A program made the position numbers and the translations under genes. Below, piece by piece: positions 51,179 to 61,058 of a stretch of DNA of 64,000 bases; the first letter of the stretch is position 1, and each line of letters begins with the position of its first letter. The notes beneath the pieces are model-generated. The model made no database searches. It was given only the letters and a program-made list of their open reading frames with translations, and was not told the origin of the DNA. Origin of the DNA: Xylophilus sp. (GTDB taxonomy: Bacteria; Pseudomonadota; Gammaproteobacteria; Burkholderiales; Burkholderiaceae_C); the NCBI GenBank assembly GCA_009914555.1, contig WNDY01000002.1:151011-215010 (forward strand), in the 5' to 3' direction.

Positions 51179-52620
51179 AGGTCCTGTTCGCCACGCCGGA
51201 GACCGCCCCCTGGGTCAAGACCGGCGGCCTGGGCGACGTGAGCGCCGCGCTGCCGCCGGCGCTCGCCGCGCTGGGGCACGACGTGGCCGTGCTGCTGCCG
51301 GCCTATGCGGGGCTGGAGCGCATCGCGGGCGACCTCGCCGGCGTGTTCAGCCTGCCGGCCGAAGGCCCGTGGCCCGCGGCCCAGCTGCTGCGCCTGCGCA
51401 TCGGAGGAGGCGGCACCACGCTGCTGCTGCTGGCCTGCCCGGCCCTCTATGCCCGCCCCGGCACGCCCTACGGTGCGCCCGGCGGCGGCGACCACCCTGA
51501 CAACGCGCTGCGCTTCGGCCTGCTCGCGCGCGTGGCGGCGCTGCTCGGCACGGCCGGCTCGCCGATCCCCGGCTGGCAGGCTGGCGTGGTCCATGCCAAC
51601 GACTGGCCGAGCGCGCTCGTGCCGCTCTACCTGCGGCAGGCGCGCGAGGCCGGCGATGCGACGGCCGCGCGCAGCGTGCTCACCATCCACAACCTCGCGT
51701 TCCAGGGCGTCTATCCGATGGAAAAGGCCGACCTGCTGGGCATCGCGCCGCGCCACCGCGGCGTCGACGGCGTGGAGTTCTGGGGCCAGCTGTCGATGCT
51801 CAAGGCCGGCCTGCAGTTCGCCGACGCGATCACCACGGTCAGCCCGACCTATGCGCGCGAGATCCAGACCGAGGCCCAGGGCTTCGCGCTCGACGGCGTG
51901 CTGCGCGCACACGCCGCCCGGCTGCACGGCGTGATCAACGGCATCGACACGGCCGTGTGGAACCCGGCCACCGATCCGCTGATCGCCGCGCGCTACGACG
52001 CCGCGCGCCTGGGCGGCAAGGCGGCCTGCAAGGCCGCGCTGCAGGCGCGCCTGAAGCTCGCCGCCGAGCCCGGCGCGCTGCTGTTCGGCCTCGTGGGGCG
52101 GCTCACGGCACAGAAGGGCATCGACCTCGTGGTCGCGGGCGCCGGGGGGCTGCTCGCGCGCGGCGGCCAGCTCGCCGTGCTCGGCAGCGGCGACGCGGCG
52201 CTGCAGGCCGCGCTGGCCGACCTCGCGGCACGCCACCCCGGCCGCGTGGGCGCGGCCATCGGCTTCGACGAGACGCTGGCCCACCAGATCGAGGCCGGCG
52301 CCGACTGCTTCCTCATGCCCTCGCGCTTCGAGCCCTGCGGCCTGAACCAGATGTACAGCCAGGCCTACGGCACGCCGCCGCTCGTGGCGCCGGTGGGCGG
52401 GCTCGCGGACACGGTGGACGACGGCGTGACCGGCTTCGTCATGCGCGAGGCCGGGTCGCAGTCCGCGTTCGACGAGGCCATGGCGCGCGTGGCCGCCGCG
52501 TGGAGGAAGCCGGGCGACTGGTGGCGCATCCAGCGCGCGGGCATGCAGCGCGACTTCTCGTGGGCGAGGCCCGCGGCCGACTACGCGGCGCTCTACGCGG
52601 GTCTGGCGGCGGCGGGCTGA
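51175..52620 (+). CDS. glgA: glycogen synthase (ADP-glucose)
   Basis: 481 residues. GT5 starts with LFATPETAPWVKTGGLGDVS (ADP-glucose binding KxGG), HANDWPSALVPLYL and VLTIHNLAFQGVYPMEK, and the C-terminal catalytic block MPSRFEPCGLNQMYSQAYG. Elongates alpha-1,4-glucan with ADP-glucose from GlgC. Last gene of the operon; the broken regulator gene on the opposite strand overlaps its 3' end. Confidence 0.95.
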   Translation: MKVLFATPETAPWVKTGGLGDVSAALPPALAALGHDVAVLLPAYAGLERIAGDLAGVFSLPAEGPWPAAQLLRLRIGGGGTTLLLLACPALYARPGTPYGAPGGGDHPDNALRFGLLARVAALLGTAGSPIPGWQAGVVHANDWPSALVPLYLRQAREAGDATAARSVLTIHNLAFQGVYPMEKADLLGIAPRHRGVDGVEFWGQLSMLKAGLQFADAITTVSPTYAREIQTEAQGFALDGVLRAHAARLHGVINGIDTAVWNPATDPLIAARYDAARLGGKAACKAALQARLKLAAEPGALLFGLVGRLTAQKGIDLVVAGAGGLLARGGQLAVLGSGDAALQAALADLAARHPGRVGAAIGFDETLAHQIEAGADCFLMPSRFEPCGLNQMYSQAYGTPPLVAPVGGLADTVDDGVTGFVMREAGSQSAFDEAMARVAAAWRKPGDWWRIQRAGMQRDFSWARPAADYAALYAGLAAAG

Positions 52621-53409
52621 ACGTCCCCACCGGCTGCCGCGCATACACGGCCAGCCGCAGGTGCCGGTCGGCGTCGATGGTCAGCGAGGTGTGGTCGAAG
52701 GCGGCGGCCTCGCCGTCCACGACCAGGGTGCGCATGCCCTGGCAGCCGTCGCGCACCTCGTGCCGGCGCCACGCCGCGCGGAACTCGGGCGAGACCTTCT
52801 CCAGTTCGTCCACCAGCTCCTGCATGTCCGGCGCCTGCTGCGCGCGGCCGAAGTCGATGCGGAAGCCCGGCAGCATCGCCGGCGCCTGCGTCTCCCAGCC
52901 GGCGAAGCGCTCGCGCAGCAGCGGACTGGTGAACAGCAGCCACAGCAGGTTGCGCCGCGCGGGCGCATGGGCGGCAAAGCCGAAGAGGCGGTCGGCCGCG
53001 TCGTTGAAGGCCAGCACGTCCCAGCGCAGGTTGATCACGTAGGCGGCATGCGGCAGTTCGTGCATGAGCCGCAGGACCGGCGCGGGCACTTGGCACCACG
53101 TCCTGCCGGGCTCGGCCGGCGGGCGCTCGTGCGCCAGCAGGTAGAGGTGGCGGCGTTCCGCGGCGTCGAGCCGCAGCACGCGCGCGAGGCTGTCGAGGAA
53201 GGCGGCCGAGACGCCGATCGCGCGGCCCTGCTCCAGCCACGTGTACCAGCTCAGCCCCACGCGGCGAGCGCGGCCACCTCCTCGCGCCGCAGCCCCGGCG
53301 TGCGCCGGCGCCCGGCGCTGGGCAGGCCGACCTCGGCCGGGGCCAGGCGCTCGCGGCGCGCCCGCAGGAACGCCGCCAGTTCCTCACGGCTGCGTGCGAG
53401 ACGGCTCAT
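52439..53409 (-). pseudogene. XRE-family regulator with MmyB-like ligand domain, frameshifted
   Basis: From ATG at 53409 the first frame encodes an HTH domain ending LRREEVAALA and then stops. The next frame continues GLSWYTWLEQGRAIGVS and the MmyB-like domain (LRWDVLAFNDAADRLFGFAA, LVVDGEAAAFDHTSLTID). Insertion of one G near 53262 (GCCGCGTGG to GCCGGCGTGG) restores the family sequence LAGVGLSWYTWLEQG, so this is a single-base deletion or a sequencing error. The second frame also runs about 180 bp into antisense glgA, meaning the natural stop is lost too. These regulators usually repress a divergent neighbour, here the MFS gene. Confidence 0.75.
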
Positions 53410-53443
53410 CCGGATGCGATTGCGCGGAGTAACAGCATAAGTG

Positions 53444-53454
53444 GACAAATTGTC
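53444..53454. promoter_or_regulatory. operator-like palindrome, GACAAATTGTC
   Basis: Arms GACAA and TTGTC around a single A, in the 95-bp gap between the divergent regulator and MFS genes. The position suits an autoregulatory operator of the regulator; the motif has not been tested against known sites. Confidence 0.45.
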
Positions 53455-53457
53455 ATG

Positions 53458-53484
53458 GCCTGCATGGGTTCCCAGAATGCAGGC
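53458..53484. promoter_or_regulatory. inverted repeat in the regulator/MFS intergenic region
   Basis: Perfect 8-bp arms GCCTGCAT (53458-53465) and ATGCAGGC (53477-53484), spaced 11 bp, with a smaller palindrome TGGGTTCCCA between. It ends 20 bp before the MFS ATG, so it could be an operator or a 5' leader hairpin of the transporter mRNA. Confidence 0.45.
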
Positions 53485-53504
53485 TTTCCATTGCCGGAGA
53501 CCGC

Positions 53505-54929
53505 ATGACCGCCTGCACCGCCGCCCTCCCCCGTCCCTCCGCCGCGCCCTGGCGCGGCCTCTTCGTCCTGCTGCTGGGCGGCTTCGTGACGATCTTCGAC
53601 CTGTTCGTGGTCAACGTGGCGATCCCCGACATCCAGGCGCGGCTCGGCGCCGGGCTGGCGCAGGTCGGCTTCATCGTCGCGGGCTACGAACTGGCCTTCG
53701 GCATGCTGCTGATCACCGGCGGGCGGCTGGGCGACCGCTTCGGCCGGCGGCGGCTGTTCGTCGCCGGCATGGGTGCCTTCACGCTGGCCTCGGCGCTCTG
53801 CGGGCTGGCGCCCGATACCGCCGCGCTGATCGGCGCGCGCGTGCTGCAGGGGCTGGCGGCGGCGCTGCTGTTCCCGCAGGTCTATGCGTCCATCCGGGTC
53901 CATTTCGACGGCGACGACGGCCGCCGCGCCTTCGGCCTGCTCGGCATGGCGCTGGGGCTGGCGGCGATCGCGGGGCAGGTGCTCGGCGGCTGGCTGGTGC
54001 ATGCGGACCTGTTCGGCTGGGGCTGGCGCACGATCTTTCTCGTCAACGTGCCGGTGGGCCTGTGCGCGATGGCGGCGGCCGCGCGCTGGGTGCCCGAGTC
54101 GCGCACGCCGCGGCGCCCGGGGCTGGACGGCGCCGGCGTGGCGCTGGTGAGCGCGGGGCTGGCGCTGCTGCTGGTGGCGCTGATCGAGGGCCCGGGCCGC
54201 GGCTGGCCGGCCTGGAGCCTCGCCGCGCTGGGCGCGGCCGCGGTGCTGCTGGCGGCCTTCGTGCGCCAGCAGGAGCGGCAGCGGGCCGCGGGGCGCGAGC
54301 CGCTGGTGGACATGCGCCTGTTCGGCCAGCGCCGCTTCGCGCTGGGCGCGATGCTGGTGCTGCTGGTCTATTCGACCTCCAGTTCGTTCTTCCTGTGCTT
54401 CGCGCTGCTGGTGCAGAGCGGCTTCGGGCGCGACCCGTTCGCCGCGGGCGGCCTGTTCGCGCCGTGCAGTGTCGGCTTCATCGCCGCCTCGCTGGCCGCG
54501 CCGCGGCTGACCGCGCGCTGAGGCACGCCGGCCATCGCGGCGGGGGCGCTGGCCTATGCGGCGTCGGTGGCGCTGCTGGTCGCGCAGGTGCACGCGGCCG
54601 GCGCAGGGCTGCGGCCGCCGCGGCTGGTGCCGGCGCTGGTGCTGGTCGGCGCGGGCCAGGGGCTGGTCATGACGCCGCTGCTCAACCTGGTGCTGGGCTT
54701 CGTGGAGGAGGCGCGGGCGGGCATGGCCGCGGGCGTGGTCTCGACGGTGCAGCAGGTCGGCGCGGCGCTGGGCGTGGCCGTGGTGGGCGCGCTGTTCCAG
54801 GCGGCGCTGCGGGACGGCAGCGGCGCAGCCGCGTACGCGGGCGCCTTCGTGGCCGGCATGCTCTGCAACCTCGCGGCGGCGGTGCTGGCGGCCGGGCTGC
54901 TGGTGCGGCTGGCCGGCGCGAAGCGCTGA
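53505..54929 (+). pseudogene. MFS drug-efflux type transporter, interrupted by an in-frame TGA
   Basis: The frame from ATG 53505 encodes the start of a 14-TM type MFS permease (TIFDLFVVNVAIPDIQ, GRLGDRFGRRRLFVAG, LGGWLVHADLFGWGWRTIFL). It stops at TGA 54519-54521 (codon 339) and continues in the same frame for 135 codons with a normal MFS C-terminus (LVGAGQGLVMTPLLNLVLG, GMAAGVVSTVQQVGAALG). A single substitution, for example of CGA, would explain it. The first part alone has about ten helices and is probably inactive. Divergent from the frameshifted regulator. Confidence 0.8.
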
Positions 54930-54931
54930 CC

Positions 54932-57900
54932 TCAGGCCACGAGCTGCGCCCAGGTCTTGTCGAGCCGCTTGACGCTCACCGGCTGCGGCGTGCGCAGCTC
55001 CTGCGCGTAGAAGCTCACGCGCAGTTCCTCGAGCAGCCAGCGGAACTCCTGCATGCGCTCGTCCACGGCGCCCTTGCGCTCGGCCACGAGGCGCCAGTAG
55101 CGCTGCTCCTGCTGCCGCAGCTCGGCCAGCCGCGCGGCATCGCGGGCCGGGTCGGCGCGCAGCTTGTCCAGGCGCAGCACGATGGCCTTGAGGTAGCGCG
55201 GCAGGTGCTGCAGCGCGCTCCACGGCGTGGCGGCGAGGAAGTTCTTCGGCACGAGGCGCTGCAGCTGCTGCTGCGCGTCGGCCGTGGCGTCGGGGTGGTT
55301 GCGCGTGTCCTTGATCTTGCGCACCGCGGCGGCGTAGTCGGTCAGCACCGTGAGCGCGAGCCGCGCGACCTCGTTGGCGATTAGCGTCAGGCGCGCGCGG
55401 CCTTCGTCGATGCGGCGCTTGAACGCGGCCTCGTCGGTGGGCAGCGGTGCGCCGAGGAAGGCACGGTCGATGGCCACGTCGATGATCTGCGCGCGCAGCT
55501 CCTCCTGCGTGCCCAGCGGCATGTAGGCCACGGCCATCTTCTGCAGGTCGGGGATGTTCTTCTCCAGGTACTTCAGCGCGTCGCGGATCTGCAGCGCGAA
55601 CAGCCGGCGCAGCCCGGCGCGGTGGCGCGCGGCGGCAGCCTCGGGCTCGTCGAAGACCTCGATGGCGACGGCGTCGCCCGCGTCGATCAGCGCCGGGAAG
55701 CCGACCAGCGTCTGGCCGCCCTTGCGGATCTCCATGAGTTCGAGCAGTTCACCAAAACTCCATGCAGTATATTTTTGCAGCCCTTTTGCATCCTGCGCTG
55801 TAGAAGCATACTCCACGGCATTCGGTTTGGCGGACGGCGGCTGCGGCGCCGGTGCGGCCTGGACGGCAGCCTCGATCTTCAGCCCTGCGAGCGCCTGGAA
55901 CGCGCCCCGCGCCTTGGCGCCGAGTTCGGCCTTGAGCCCCGCGAGGCTGCGCCCCGCGCCGAGCTGGCGGCCGTGCTCGTCCACCACGCGCAGGTGCATG
56001 AACAGGTGCGGTGGCAGCATGTCGAGCTTGAAGTCGGTGCGCTTGACGTCGAGCTGCGTGGCCGCCTTCACCTCCTGGATCAGCGCGTCGATCAGCGGGC
56101 CTTTTGCGTACAACTCGGGCGCGTTCAGACGCTCGGCCATGCGCGCGGCGCTTTCGGGCAGCGGCACGAGGCGGGCGCGCGGCTTCTGCGGCAGGCTCTT
56201 GAGCAGCGCCTGGATCTTGTCCTTGAGCATGCCGGGCACCAGCCAGTCGACCCGCTCCTCGCTCGCCTGGTTGAGCACGAAGATCGGCACGGTGACGCTC
56301 ACGCCGTCCTTCGGATCGCCCGGCGCATGCAGATACGCGGCACTGCAGTCCACGCCGCCGAGCTTGATCGTGCGCGGGAACGCATTGCCGGTGATGCCCG
56401 CGGCCTCGTGGCGCATGAGCGCGTCGCGCGTGAGCACCAGCAGGTCCGGGTTGGCCCTGGACGCCTCGCGGTACCACTGCTCGAACTCGCGGCCGGAGGC
56501 AATCGTCTCGGGCACCTGCTTGTCGTAGAAGGCGTAGATGAAGGCATCGTCCACCAGCACGTCCTGCCGGCGCGACTTGTGCTCCAGCTCCTCGACCTGG
56601 CGGATGGTCCTGCGGTTGGCCGCGAGGAAGGGCAGCTTGGTGTCCCACGCATCGCCCACCAGCGCCTCGCGCAGGAAGATCTCGCGCGCGCCGGCCGGGT
56701 CGATGCGGCCGAAGGGGCGGCGGCGGTTGTTGTAGACGACGAGGCCGTAGAGCGTGGCGCGCTCCAGCGCGACGACTTCGGCGCCGCGCTTCTCCCAGTG
56801 CGGGTCGAGCAGCTGCTTTTTCAGCAGGTGCGCGCCGACTTCTTCGAGCCACTGCGGCTCGATGGTGGCCATGCCCCGGCCATAGAGGCGCGAAGTCTCG
56901 ACCAGTTCGGCCGCGACCACCCAGCGGCCCGGCTTCTTCGACAGGTGCGCGCCCGGATGGCGGTGGAACTTGATGCCGCGCGCGCCAAGGTAGATGTCCT
57001 CGTCCTCGGGCCTGAAGCCGATGTTGCCGAGCAGGCCGGCCAGCAGCGCCTTGTGCAGGTCTTCATACCCCGCGCTCTGGCGGTTGAACACCCACTTCTG
57101 CTCGTTGACCACGGTGGTGAGCTGGCTGTGGATGTCGCGCCATTCGCGCACACGGCGGATGCTGATGAAGTTCTGGCGCAGCAGCTGCTCGTACTGGCGG
57201 TTGCTGAGCTTGTGGGTGGGCGCCTGCGGCAGCACCGGCGCGACGACCGGCGCCTGCGCGGCGGCCGAGCGCTGCGCGATCGGCAGCGCAGCCAGGTTGC
57301 GCGGCGCAGCCGGCTGCGCCTCCTGCGCCCCCATCTCGCGCCGCGTGCGGGCCACGGGTGCGCCGCCGCGCGCGTCGTGCAGCCATTTCCACAGCCGCAG
57401 GTAGCCGCTGAACTCGCTCTTGTCGTCGTCGAACTTGGCATGGGCCTGGTCGGCCTGCTGCTGGGCTTCGAGCGGGCGGTCGCGCACGTCCTGCACGCTG
57501 AGCGCACTGGCGATGACGATGACCTCCTCCAGCGCGCCGCGCTCGCGGCCCGCGAGGATCATGCGGCCGATGCGCGGATCGAGCGGCAGGCGCGCGAGCT
57601 GGCGGCCGACCTCGGTCAGCTCGTTGGCCTCGTCCACCGCGCCGAGCTCGGCCAGCAGCTGGTAACCGTCGGCAATGGCACGGCCCGAGGGCGCTTCGAG
57701 AAACGGAAAGCGCGCCACGTCGCCGAGGTGCAGCGACTTCATGCGCAGGATCACGCCGGCCAGCGACGAGCGCAGGATCTCCGGGTCGGTGAAGCGCGGG
57801 CGGATCTCGAAATCCTTCTCGTCGTAGAGCCGGATGCAGATGCCGTGGGCCACGCGGCCGCAGCGGCCGGCGCGCTGGTTGGCCGCGGCCTGGCTGACCG

Positions 57901-58906
57901 GCTCGACCAGCAGCTGCTCGACCTTGCTGCGCAAGCTGTAGCGCTTGACGCGGGCGGTACCGGCATCGACCACGTAGCGGATGCCAGGCACGGTCAGCGA
58001 GGTCTCGGCCACGTTGGTCGCGAGCACGATGCGCCGCCCGGTGTGGCCGTCGAAGATGCGGTCCTGCTCGACCTGCGACAGCCGCGCGAACAGCGGCAGC
58101 ACCTCCGCCGAGCGCAGCAGCGGCTGGTGTGCGAGGTGGCCGCGCAGGTGGTCGGCGGCCTCGCGGATCTCGCGCTCGCCGGGCAGGAAGACGAGAATGT
58201 CGCCTGCCGCGTTGCCGGCCCAGAGTTCGTCGACCGCGTCGGCGATGGCTTTGTTCAGGCCGTAGTCGCGCGACTCCTCGAACGGGCGGTAGCGCTGCTC
58301 GACGGGGAAGGTGCGGCCGGAGACGTAGAGTACCGGCGCGTGGCCCTTGGTGCTGCGGAAATGTTCGGCGAAGCGCTCGGCGTCGATCGTGGCCGAGGTG
58401 ACGATGACCTTCAGGTCAGGCCGGCGCGGCAGGATCTCACGCAGGTAGCCGAGCAGGAAATCGATGTTGAGCGAACGCTCGTGCGCCTCGTCGATGATCA
58501 GCGTGTCGTAGGCTTTCAGCAGTGGGTCGGTCTGCGTCTCCGCCAGCAGGATGCCGTCGGTCATCAGCTTGACCGAAGCGCCGGCCGTGAGCCGGTCCTG
58601 GAAGCGGATCTTGTAGCCCACGACCTCGCCGAGCGGCGTCTTCAGCTCCTCGGCGATGCGCTTGGCAACCGAACTGGCGGCGATGCGGCGCGGCTGGGTG
58701 TGGCCGATGAGCGGGCCGCGCACGCGGCCGTCGGGGCCCGCCAGCCGTTGCCCGCGGCCCATCGCAAGCGCGATCTTCGGCAGCTGCGTGGTCTTGCCCG
58801 AGCCGGTCTCGCCGCAGACGATGACGACCTGGTGGGCCGCGATGGCGGACTGGATCTCGTGGCGCTGGGCGGAGACGGGAAGCTGGGCTGGGAAATCAAG
58901 GATCAT
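54932..58906 (-). CDS. hrpA: ATP-dependent RNA helicase HrpA
   Basis: 1324 residues from ATG at 58906 (MILDFPAQLPVSAQRHE). DEAH helicase: Walker A GETGSGKTTQL (32-42), DEAH box IDEAHERSLN, VTSATIDAERF, TNVAETSLTVPGIRYVVDAG, QRAGRCGRV; followed by the HA2/OB region and the long HrpA C-terminal domain. In E. coli HrpA acts in mRNA processing and rescue of stalled ribosomes. Residues about 1031-1050 are encoded by a copy of the dispersed repeat. Divergent from the toxin-antitoxin pair, convergent with the MFS gene. Confidence 0.94.
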   Translation of the reverse strand: MILDFPAQLPVSAQRHEIQSAIAAHQVVIVCGETGSGKTTQLPKIALAMGRGQRLAGPDGRVRGPLIGHTQPRRIAASSVAKRIAEELKTPLGEVVGYKIRFQDRLTAGASVKLMTDGILLAETQTDPLLKAYDTLIIDEAHERSLNIDFLLGYLREILPRRPDLKVIVTSATIDAERFAEHFRSTKGHAPVLYVSGRTFPVEQRYRPFEESRDYGLNKAIADAVDELWAGNAAGDILVFLPGEREIREAADHLRGHLAHQPLLRSAEVLPLFARLSQVEQDRIFDGHTGRRIVLATNVAETSLTVPGIRYVVDAGTARVKRYSLRSKVEQLLVEPVSQAAANQRAGRCGRVAHGICIRLYDEKDFEIRPRFTDPEILRSSLAGVILRMKSLHLGDVARFPFLEAPSGRAIADGYQLLAELGAVDEANELTEVGRQLARLPLDPRIGRMILAGRERGALEEVIVIASALSVQDVRDRPLEAQQQADQAHAKFDDDKSEFSGYLRLWKWLHDARGGAPVARTRREMGAQEAQPAAPRNLAALPIAQRSAAAQAPVVAPVLPQAPTHKLSNRQYEQLLRQNFISIRRVREWRDIHSQLTTVVNEQKWVFNRQSAGYEDLHKALLAGLLGNIGFRPEDEDIYLGARGIKFHRHPGAHLSKKPGRWVVAAELVETSRLYGRGMATIEPQWLEEVGAHLLKKQLLDPHWEKRGAEVVALERATLYGLVVYNNRRRPFGRIDPAGAREIFLREALVGDAWDTKLPFLAANRRTIRQVEELEHKSRRQDVLVDDAFIYAFYDKQVPETIASGREFEQWYREASRANPDLLVLTRDALMRHEAAGITGNAFPRTIKLGGVDCSAAYLHAPGDPKDGVSVTVPIFVLNQASEERVDWLVPGMLKDKIQALLKSLPQKPRARLVPLPESAARMAERLNAPELYAKGPLIDALIQEVKAATQLDVKRTDFKLDMLPPHLFMHLRVVDEHGRQLGAGRSLAGLKAELGAKARGAFQALAGLKIEAAVQAAPAPQPPSAKPNAVEYASTAQDAKGLQKYTAWSFGELLELMEIRKGGQTLVGFPALIDAGDAVAIEVFDEPEAAAARHRAGLRRLFALQIRDALKYLEKNIPDLQKMAVAYMPLGTQEELRAQIIDVAIDRAFLGAPLPTDEAAFKRRIDEGRARLTLIANEVARLALTVLTDYAAAVRKIKDTRNHPDATADAQQQLQRLVPKNFLAATPWSALQHLPRYLKAIVLRLDKLRADPARDAARLAELRQQEQRYWRLVAERKGAVDERMQEFRWLLEELRVSFYAQELRTPQPVSVKRLDKTWAQLVA
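55757..55815. repeat. dispersed repeat copy inside hrpA
   Basis: On the coding strand: GTGGAGTATGCTTCTACAGCGC, then about 11 bases, GGGCTGC, and AATATACTGCATGGAGT. Ends and TACAGCGC core resemble intergenic copies B and D. It is in frame and encodes VEYASTAQDAKGLQKYTAW within the C-terminal domain. GC content drops sharply relative to the surrounding coding sequence. Confidence 0.5.
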
Positions 58907-58914
58907 GCGGAAAC

Positions 58915-58951
58915 CAGTGTAGCACAGGTGCACATAATATGTGTTACACTG
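58915..58951. promoter_or_regulatory. nested palindromes upstream of the toxin-antitoxin genes
   Basis: Outer arms CAGTGTA (58915-58921) and TACACTG (58945-58951); inner palindrome CACATAATATGTG (58931-58943). The inner element contains ATAATAT, which could double as the -10 region. Ribbon-helix-helix antitoxins usually repress their own promoter at such sites. It also overlaps the region just upstream of divergent hrpA. Confidence 0.6.
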
Positions 58952-58978
58952 TCCCGGTACCGTTTGTCAGGAGCCGCC

Positions 58979-59269
58979 ATGAGCAACCTCACCCTTTCCG
59001 TGGACGACGATGTCGTGCGCCAGGCGCGCATTCGCGCGATCCAGGAAGGCACTTCCGTCAGCGCCAAGGTGCGTGAGTTCCTGGTCCGCTATGCGCAAGG
59101 CGAAGACGGGCAACAGGCGGCCGCCCAGGCCTTCATTGCCGCCGCGCGCCAGAGCGAGGCCAACCGCGAAAGCGCGCGCTGGTCGCGCGAAGACGCCTAC
59201 GACCGGCACGATCCAGGTGCCACCGACAGCGGCAGCGGCAGCGGCAGCGGCAGCGGCAGCGGCGCATGA
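58979..59269 (+). CDS. antitoxin, ribbon-helix-helix-like
   Basis: 96 residues. The N-terminus MSNLTLSVDDDVVRQARIRA has the short beta strand and helix of ribbon-helix-helix DNA-binding proteins, as in many antitoxins of PIN toxins; the middle (about 45-75) is charged and helical, as expected for toxin binding. The C-terminus is a Ser-Gly repeat (SG six times then A) encoded by a GGCAGC tandem repeat. Its TGA overlaps the toxin ATG. GTCAGGAGCC before the ATG provides a ribosome binding site. Confidence 0.82.
   Translation: MSNLTLSVDDDVVRQARIRAIQEGTSVSAKVREFLVRYAQGEDGQQAAAQAFIAAARQSEANRESARWSREDAYDRHDPGATDSGSGSGSGSGSGA
59231..59260 (+). repeat. GGCAGC hexanucleotide microsatellite, 5 copies
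   Basis: Five perfect copies of GGCAGC directly before the overlap of antitoxin stop and toxin start. A unit of six keeps the reading frame, so slippage changes the number of Ser-Gly pairs and shifts the distance between upstream sequence and the toxin ATG by 6 nt. Confidence 0.9.
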
Positions 59270-59682
59270 TCTTCTTCTTCGATACCAACGTCCTGGTCTA
59301 CGCCGTCGATGCGAGCGAGCCCGTGCGGCGCGAACGCGCGCTGGCGTGCCTCGCGCGCGCGGTGCGCGACGGCACGGTGGCGCTCTCCACCCAGGTGTTG
59401 CACGAGTTCTATGCCATCACCACGCGCAAGTTGCGCCCGCCGCTCTCCCCTGGCGAAGCCGCTGCGCAGGTGCAGCGCCTGTGTGCCTTCCAGGTCATGG
59501 GCAGCACGGCCCAGAGCGTGCAGGCTGCCATCGCGCTCGCGCAGGAGCACCAGCTGTCCTGGTGGGACGCGCTGATCCTCGAAGCCGCACTGCGCGCGGG
59601 CGCCGATGTGCTCCTCTCCGAAGATGGCCAGGCCGGCCGCCGTTTCGGCCGGCTGGTGGTGGAAAATCCTTTCAGCGCCTGA
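59266..59682 (+). CDS. vapC: PIN-domain toxin (VapC-like ribonuclease)
   Basis: 138 residues. PIN-domain acidic residues: Asp6 in FFDTNVLVYAVD, Glu47 in VLHEFYAI, Asp101 in WWDALILEAA and Asp120 in LLSEDGQ. VapC toxins cleave RNA, often tRNA or rRNA loops, when the antitoxin is degraded. Translation is coupled to the antitoxin by the ATGA overlap; no independent ribosome binding site is seen. argA starts 26 bp downstream. Confidence 0.87.
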   Translation: MIFFFDTNVLVYAVDASEPVRRERALACLARAVRDGTVALSTQVLHEFYAITTRKLRPPLSPGEAAAQVQRLCAFQVMGSTAQSVQAAIALAQEHQLSWWDALILEAALRAGADVLLSEDGQAGRRFGRLVVENPFSA

Positions 59683-59708
59683 TCCAGCATCCTCCCCGCC
59701 TGCCCGCC

Positions 59709-61050
<1,342 letters not shown>

Positions 61051-61058
<8 letters not shown>

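Noticed and set aside
54522..54929. Separate gene after the MFS stop codon
   Set aside because: The sequence continues the MFS family in the same frame and lacks its own ribosome binding site, so it is the second part of one interrupted gene.
55622..58654. Long plus-strand frame opposite hrpA that joins in phase with the antitoxin gene
   Set aside because: Antisense shadow of hrpA. The antitoxin has its own start at 58979 with a ribosome binding site and operator upstream.
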